This document shows positions 60,583-64,000 of a stretch of DNA of 64,000 nt, one piece after another. Source of the stretch: Euryarchaeota archaeon UBA463 (GTDB lineage: Archaea; Thermoplasmatota; Poseidoniia; Poseidoniales; Thalassarchaeaceae); the NCBI GenBank assembly GCA_002501805.1, contig DAOI01000011.1:1-64000 (forward strand), read 5' to 3'. The position numbers and the translations under genes were made by a program. Under the pieces are notes generated by a model that saw nothing but the letters and a program-made list of their open reading frames with translations, did no database searches and was not told the origin of the DNA. How positions within the stretch are numbered: position 1 is the stretch's first letter; each line of letters opens with the position of its first letter.

Positions 60583-62482
60583 CCAAATCACCTCCAAGAG
60601 CCATAAACTCACATCTACATGCAGGACATCTTGACATTACTGGCCTCTTGACCAATGGCACCTTGAGTAATTGTTCGCAAGAAGGACATGAAAGTATATC
60701 GTTATCTGAGGAAGAGAAAATATCTATATTTTTTTCTATTTCTTTACTTTCTATTTCTTCCTCTATGGCAGGTGGGTCAGAGCCAATTTTGATTTCCTTT
60801 CTTACTCCAACTTCGAAGCTGTTTGAGCATGCAGGACATCGTACTCTGCCTACATGATCTCCTGGGATACTGAGTCTTTGACTACACGTTGGGCATGATG
60901 CCTCTATGTTATCTAGCTCCCTCCTTTTCTCGATTCTTGAAGTAGAGTCAAGGTTCTTCTTTTCCGTGTCGGGGGTCCTTTCTGTTGCAACTCTCCAGAA
61001 CGCGAGTAAGATCATCATCAAAACTAGGCCGGAGACTACACCCAAGAGTGCCGCGGTTGGGTCGAATGGTATCTCAAAACCATCCGAAGGCCTCTGATTA
61101 GCCTGAACCGCTATACTTCCCGAATATGCGCTTATGGCAGATGAAAATTTTACTTGCAAGGCTGTGGTTCCTTCATCCTGCCAATTGGGGACAGTCAATG
61201 ATATCGGCTTTTCCTCTCCAACATTTACTTGAATCATTGACAATCCTGAATCGCTGAAAATATAACCATCTGAGACCCTTGACAGTGAAACATGTCCAGG
61301 TAGAGAATCTGAGTTGCCTGTGTTTGAAATTGTACATGTGATAATTAGTGTATCTGAGAATTCTAGAACATCTGGGCTCTGAACACATGAAGAAATCTCA
61401 ATGATTGGCTGTGGACTAATTAGTTGTATATCTAAATCTGGAATTTGTTTCGAATGCCAACTCAGTGGATCTACAGAAATTTCTATCCTATCTAATCCCG
61501 GACTAGGATCAGTAATTTGAATATTGAGTTGTCTTACACCCTGGCTTAATGTGATTGTAAATTTCTGAAGCTCTTTGGAGATGCCAGATTCAAATTCACT
61601 TATCGAAACTTGTACATTTCTTTCAGACCCATCTGAGAGAGAAATCCAATAGTCGATTGATATTCCATTAGAAACTGACCAGTCGCTTGATGAAAGGCCC
61701 ACTCTAACATCCTGTTGTGGAAGAATGGTAATTGTATGGTTTCCAGATAAGTCCGGAGATACCCCTCCTAAATCACTATTAATTTTCCACTGGAGCCATT
61801 TTTCACCGTACGAAGAGAAGTTGAAATCTACTGAAATCTCCCTACTGGAGCCCGGGGTAATCAAAACGGGTTCTCCCGAGAATAATATAATTGAGTCGGT
61901 GTCATAGAGCGTGAGCATAACTGAACCTTCCGAATCGCCTCCATTGCCCACCAATATTGAGGCTGTTAGAATATCGCCTACATATGCCGGTTCACCTGTT
62001 ATTGCGATAATTGCATCTCCTGCAGAAGTGAAGAGTATTGGATTTGGAGATACAGTAATTTCTATAGTTTCAGAAATATTAGAAGTAGAGTTTTCCAGAG
62101 AAATTTCGAATTTTAGTTTCATAACCCCTTCAATGAGTGGACCTAGTGTCATCTCAGAAAGTTGGTTTTCATTAGCACCCCATGTCTCGTTTTGACCGGC
62201 CAATGGGTGCCATACTCCTTCGGAAAATAATTTTAATTTCCAACTACCGTTTATTTCCTGGTTTCCTGTGTTACTTACCTGTACTGAGATCCTAACATAA
62301 TCGCCATCAGAGAAGGTTTCGTTGCCATTCGGCAATGAAGTAGACTGATCAATAACCAATATTTCCCAGTCAGAGGAGTCTTGAATTTCCATTTCTGATA
62401 ATTGTGAGTCATTAGCAGATGCAGAATTGGAAAAAATAAGTATGAAAGAGAGTAATATGATGTATGATACGGTATGCTTCAT
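60575..62482 (-). CDS. Ig-like surface protein with cytoplasmic zinc-ribbon tail
   Basis: The 635-aa protein has a signal peptide (VSYIILLSFILIFSNSASA), about four Ig/CARDB-like beta domains (VRISVQVSNTGNQEINGSW, LTASILVGNGGDSEGSVML, LIITCTISNTGNSDS), and one TM (TAALLGVVSGLVLMMILLAFW near residue 485). The tail after it has two zinc-ribbon units: ASCPTCSQRLSIPGDHVGRVRCPACSNSF and SCPSCEQLLKVPLVKRPVMSRCPAC in that order, each with two C-x-x-C pairs. So the outside is adhesive or sensory and the inside may bind metal or protein. It is the first gene of the DtxR operon. Confidence 0.82.
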   Translation of the reverse strand: MKHTVSYIILLSFILIFSNSASANDSQLSEMEIQDSSDWEILVIDQSTSLPNGNETFSDGDYVRISVQVSNTGNQEINGSWKLKLFSEGVWHPLAGQNETWGANENQLSEMTLGPLIEGVMKLKFEISLENSTSNISETIEITVSPNPILFTSAGDAIIAITGEPAYVGDILTASILVGNGGDSEGSVMLTLYDTDSIILFSGEPVLITPGSSREISVDFNFSSYGEKWLQWKINSDLGGVSPDLSGNHTITILPQQDVRVGLSSSDWSVSNGISIDYWISLSDGSERNVQVSISEFESGISKELQKFTITLSQGVRQLNIQITDPSPGLDRIEISVDPLSWHSKQIPDLDIQLISPQPIIEISSCVQSPDVLEFSDTLIITCTISNTGNSDSLPGHVSLSRVSDGYIFSDSGLSMIQVNVGEEKPISLTVPNWQDEGTTALQVKFSSAISAYSGSIAVQANQRPSDGFEIPFDPTAALLGVVSGLVLMMILLAFWRVATERTPDTEKKNLDSTSRIEKRRELDNIEASCPTCSQRLSIPGDHVGRVRCPACSNSFEVGVRKEIKIGSDPPAIEEEIESKEIEKNIDIFSSSDNDILSCPSCEQLLKVPLVKRPVMSRCPACRCEFMALGGDLDE

Positions 62483-62535
62483 ATCCTCGCCTCAAAACTT
62501 CCGAGATGTGCGGGCGTATGAAACAAACCCCTTCC

Positions 62536-62554
62536 AAGGTCACATAGTGACCTT
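62536..62554. promoter_or_regulatory. 19-bp perfect palindrome between divergent operons (candidate DtxR operator)
   Basis: AAGGTCACATAGTGACCTT has two perfect 8-bp arms separated by ATA. It lies between the surface-protein start (62482) and the coiled-coil start (62586). Its right edge overlaps the TATA-like TTTAAC at 62553-62558, which fits initiation near 62580. On the minus strand the same patch reads TTAAAG. The 19-bp length is the same as classical DtxR boxes. Confidence 0.6.
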
Positions 62555-62585
62555 TAACCGACGGTCCCGGCTGGAGCCGAATACA

Positions 62586-63398
62586 ATGGACGTCCAACAG
62601 TTGCTAGAGGTAAAACCGGATGAGCTAGCAAAGGGCTTGCTAGCACGATGGAAGGCATTAGAAGAGCAACTTCCGAATGTTATTAGGAATCTGGAAGCAG
62701 AGGAGGAAGCTCTCTCTCCACGTGTTAAGAGAGCAGTTGATTCCCATAGTAAAGCAAATGAAATTGTAGCTGAAATGAAGACTGAAAGAGATTCTTCACA
62801 GGCCGTTGCTAGATCTAAATTATCCGAAGTTAAAGAATCGATAGAGTTACTCTCCAAGAAGGGCGGGATGGTAAGTCTGGATCCCGAATGGAAGAAATTG
62901 AAGCTTCTTGAAGAGCTTGAGGATATAGAAGAAAAGATAGAAACCTCGGCATTGGACCATAAAGAAGAAGGGAAGCTGATTGCCAAGCGAAGGAAACTCA
63001 TTGAAAAGAATGAGAAATGGCTCAAAGATAGGAGAGAGTCTAATCCTGAGATGGCTAAGTATGTGGAATCAAGGAAGACTATGATTTCCAATTTTAGGAT
63101 TTCAGAAGCATCACATTCAAGGATGCTGAAGGCAGTAGAAAAGGCACAGCCTCTGTATGAAAAAAAGGTATCACTACAGTCTGAAATCAGGGATATAAGG
63201 AGGCAGTTAGATCGAGCTAGAGAGCTATACGCCCAGTCATCAGATGCAATCTCATTGTGGGAGGGGAAATTATCTGCTGGTTTCGGAGATAGTTCTACTG
63301 GATTTGATGATCTTCTCACAGATATGAATAGGGTATTAGATGGCGGTGCTTCTTCGTTTGCAAGGAAGAAATCCAAGAAGGAGGAGGAAGAGGAATGA
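62586..63398 (+). CDS. Coiled-coil protein
   Basis: From ATG 62586 (MDVQQLLEVKPDELAKGLLARW) this 270-aa protein is almost wholly helical and charged, with heptad-like runs through residues 20-220 and a Lys/Glu tail. No known domain is recognised and there is no TM. It heads the plus-strand half of the divergent locus. Reading upstream to ATG 62427 would include the palindrome and antisense of the surface gene, so it is rejected. Its stop overlaps the next start (ATGA at 63395-63398). Confidence 0.82.
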   Translation: MDVQQLLEVKPDELAKGLLARWKALEEQLPNVIRNLEAEEEALSPRVKRAVDSHSKANEIVAEMKTERDSSQAVARSKLSEVKESIELLSKKGGMVSLDPEWKKLKLLEELEDIEEKIETSALDHKEEGKLIAKRRKLIEKNEKWLKDRRESNPEMAKYVESRKTMISNFRISEASHSRMLKAVEKAQPLYEKKVSLQSEIRDIRRQLDRARELYAQSSDAISLWEGKLSAGFGDSSTGFDDLLTDMNRVLDGGASSFARKKSKKEEEEE

Positions 63399-64000
63399 GT
63401 GAAGATAATACCGCTAGCTTATTCAATGACTTAGAAGATCTTGATGGCCATGAGGTTCAAGAAATGAGGAGTAGTCTTGAAAGAGAGTTGGGTTCTATTG
63501 AGGGCGAAAAGAGAGACTTGCGTTCGGAGAGGATGGACCTAGTTAACAGGGTTAGAGTCCTTCGTGGCATCGTAGGTAAGATGGAGGGGGCCAATTCAGA
63601 GAGAAGGGGCCTATTAAGGAAATTTCATGAAATAAGAAAAGCTGCAGATTCATCTAGAAAGAAGAGGGACGATGTGAATAGGCTCATCCCCCCTCCAATG
63701 GATGTACTGAAGGAGTGGCTATCTGAAACACATAGGAGATTGACCACTATTGACAACGACTTGACTGCGGTCCCTACACTCTCTCGAGAGTTGGAGGCAT
63801 TCAGAAGATTTTTTGAAATTCAAGCGTCTATTATAAAGAAGGCCGAATCAGAAACAGCTCACTCGGAATATGTAGAGAAAGCTAAGGAAATGAGAGAAGT
63901 AACCGTAAAACTTGATGCTGGACGTAAGGAAAAAGAGGTGTTGGAGAATGAGGCGACATCGGAGTCTGGAAATGAAAATAAAGCCAGTAGAGCCGAAGTA
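63395..64000 (+). CDS. Coiled-coil protein, partial (runs off the window)
   Basis: The open frame continues to the window edge with 202 codons and no stop. It begins MSEDNTASLFNDLEDLDGHE and is dominated by charged helices (SLERELGSIEGEKRDLRSER and later EYVEKAKEMREVTVKL), with a short Pro-Pro-Pro break near residue 100. It is similar in composition to the preceding gene, with which it overlaps by four bases, and to the protein at 57322-58365. The function is unknown. Confidence 0.75.
   Translation, partial: MSEDNTASLFNDLEDLDGHEVQEMRSSLERELGSIEGEKRDLRSERMDLVNRVRVLRGIVGKMEGANSERRGLLRKFHEIRKAADSSRKKRDDVNRLIPPPMDVLKEWLSETHRRLTTIDNDLTAVPTLSRELEAFRRFFEIQASIIKKAESETAHSEYVEKAKEMREVTVKLDAGRKEKEVLENEATSESGNENKASRAEV

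Noticed and set aside
62540..63376. Long open frame on the minus strand opposite the coiled-coil gene
   Set aside because: It is Ser/Phe/Leu-rich without domain features, the mirror of the Lys/Glu codons of the real coiled-coil gene, and it spans the palindrome.
1..64000. CRISPR arrays, insertion sequences, integrases, toxin-antitoxin or restriction genes
   Set aside because: No regularly spaced direct repeats, transposase motifs or defence-gene signatures were found on either strand.

Overview
The window looks like a stretch of a planktonic euryarchaeal genome, most likely a Marine Group II archaeon (Candidatus Poseidoniales) or a near relative within the Thermoplasmata. This rests on combined content, not on a database search. 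The information-processing genes are archaeal: ribosomal proteins S19e, L39e, L31e, S17e and S3Ae, a KH-containing beta-CASP RNase (aCPSF1), a proteasome beta subunit, tRNA-intron endonuclease, archaeal SRP RNA, SepF and ZPR1. They are interleaved with metabolic genes of bacterial type: FolE, ThyA and DHFR, proton-translocating transhydrogenase, PlsC acyltransferase, type IA topoisomerase, PdxS, MsrB and FdhD. There are also several large surface proteins with Ig/PKD-like or M6 peptidase domains. DNA is moderately A+T-rich, Arg is mostly AGA/AGG, genes are packed tightly and many overlap by a few bases. I saw no insertion sequences, CRISPR arrays or prophage genes.

Layout. 1-2.3 kb: a preQ0 (archaeosine precursor) operon folE(end)-queE-queC-msrB-queD. 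2.4-4.3 kb (minus): rps19e-rpl39e-rpl31e-rps17e-trmJ. 4.4-11.4 kb: small unknowns, a PqqD-like protein, FMN reductase, a TPR protein, FdhD, IscA-type and YgfZ-type Fe-S proteins, and a membrane protein. 11.5-15.6 kb: superoxide dismutase, phosphoglycerate dehydrogenase, ValRS. 15.7-21.6 kb: RND/MMPL transporter, EVE protein, SRP RNA, CcmE, dihydroorotate dehydrogenase, a small unknown. 21.7-28.8 kb: topoisomerase I, geranylgeranyl reductase, a membrane protein, MqnC-like radical SAM enzyme, aminopeptidase P. 28.8-36.3 kb: surface proteins, PfkB kinase, EndA, M6 protease, TatC, a Reeler-like protein. 36.4-41.3 kb: transhydrogenase operon, malate dehydrogenase, NUDIX protein, tRNA-Pro. 41.4-47.3 kb: small proteins, aCPSF1, proteasome beta, SepF, ZPR1, TrpRS. 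47.4-57.3 kb: saccharopine-dehydrogenase-like protein, a surface protein, PlsC, ThyA-DHFR-DoxX-MscS, MazG, MTAP, S3Ae with a SAP tail, an RNA-binding protein, ferredoxin, PdxS. 57.3-64 kb: two divergent operons of coiled-coil proteins, a DtxR-type regulator and two membrane proteins around a 19-bp palindrome.

The least explained part is that last locus. A four-gene minus-strand operon (surface protein with zinc-ribbon tail, DtxR-family regulator, polytopic membrane protein, coiled-coil protein) faces a plus-strand operon of two more coiled-coil proteins. A perfect 8-3-8 palindrome that overlaps TATA-like DNA lies between them. Other points worth a second look are a QueC lacking all four zinc cysteines, an alternating purine-pyrimidine (Z-DNA-prone) tract just upstream of the topoisomerase I promoter, and ribosomal protein S3Ae fused to a SAP domain.
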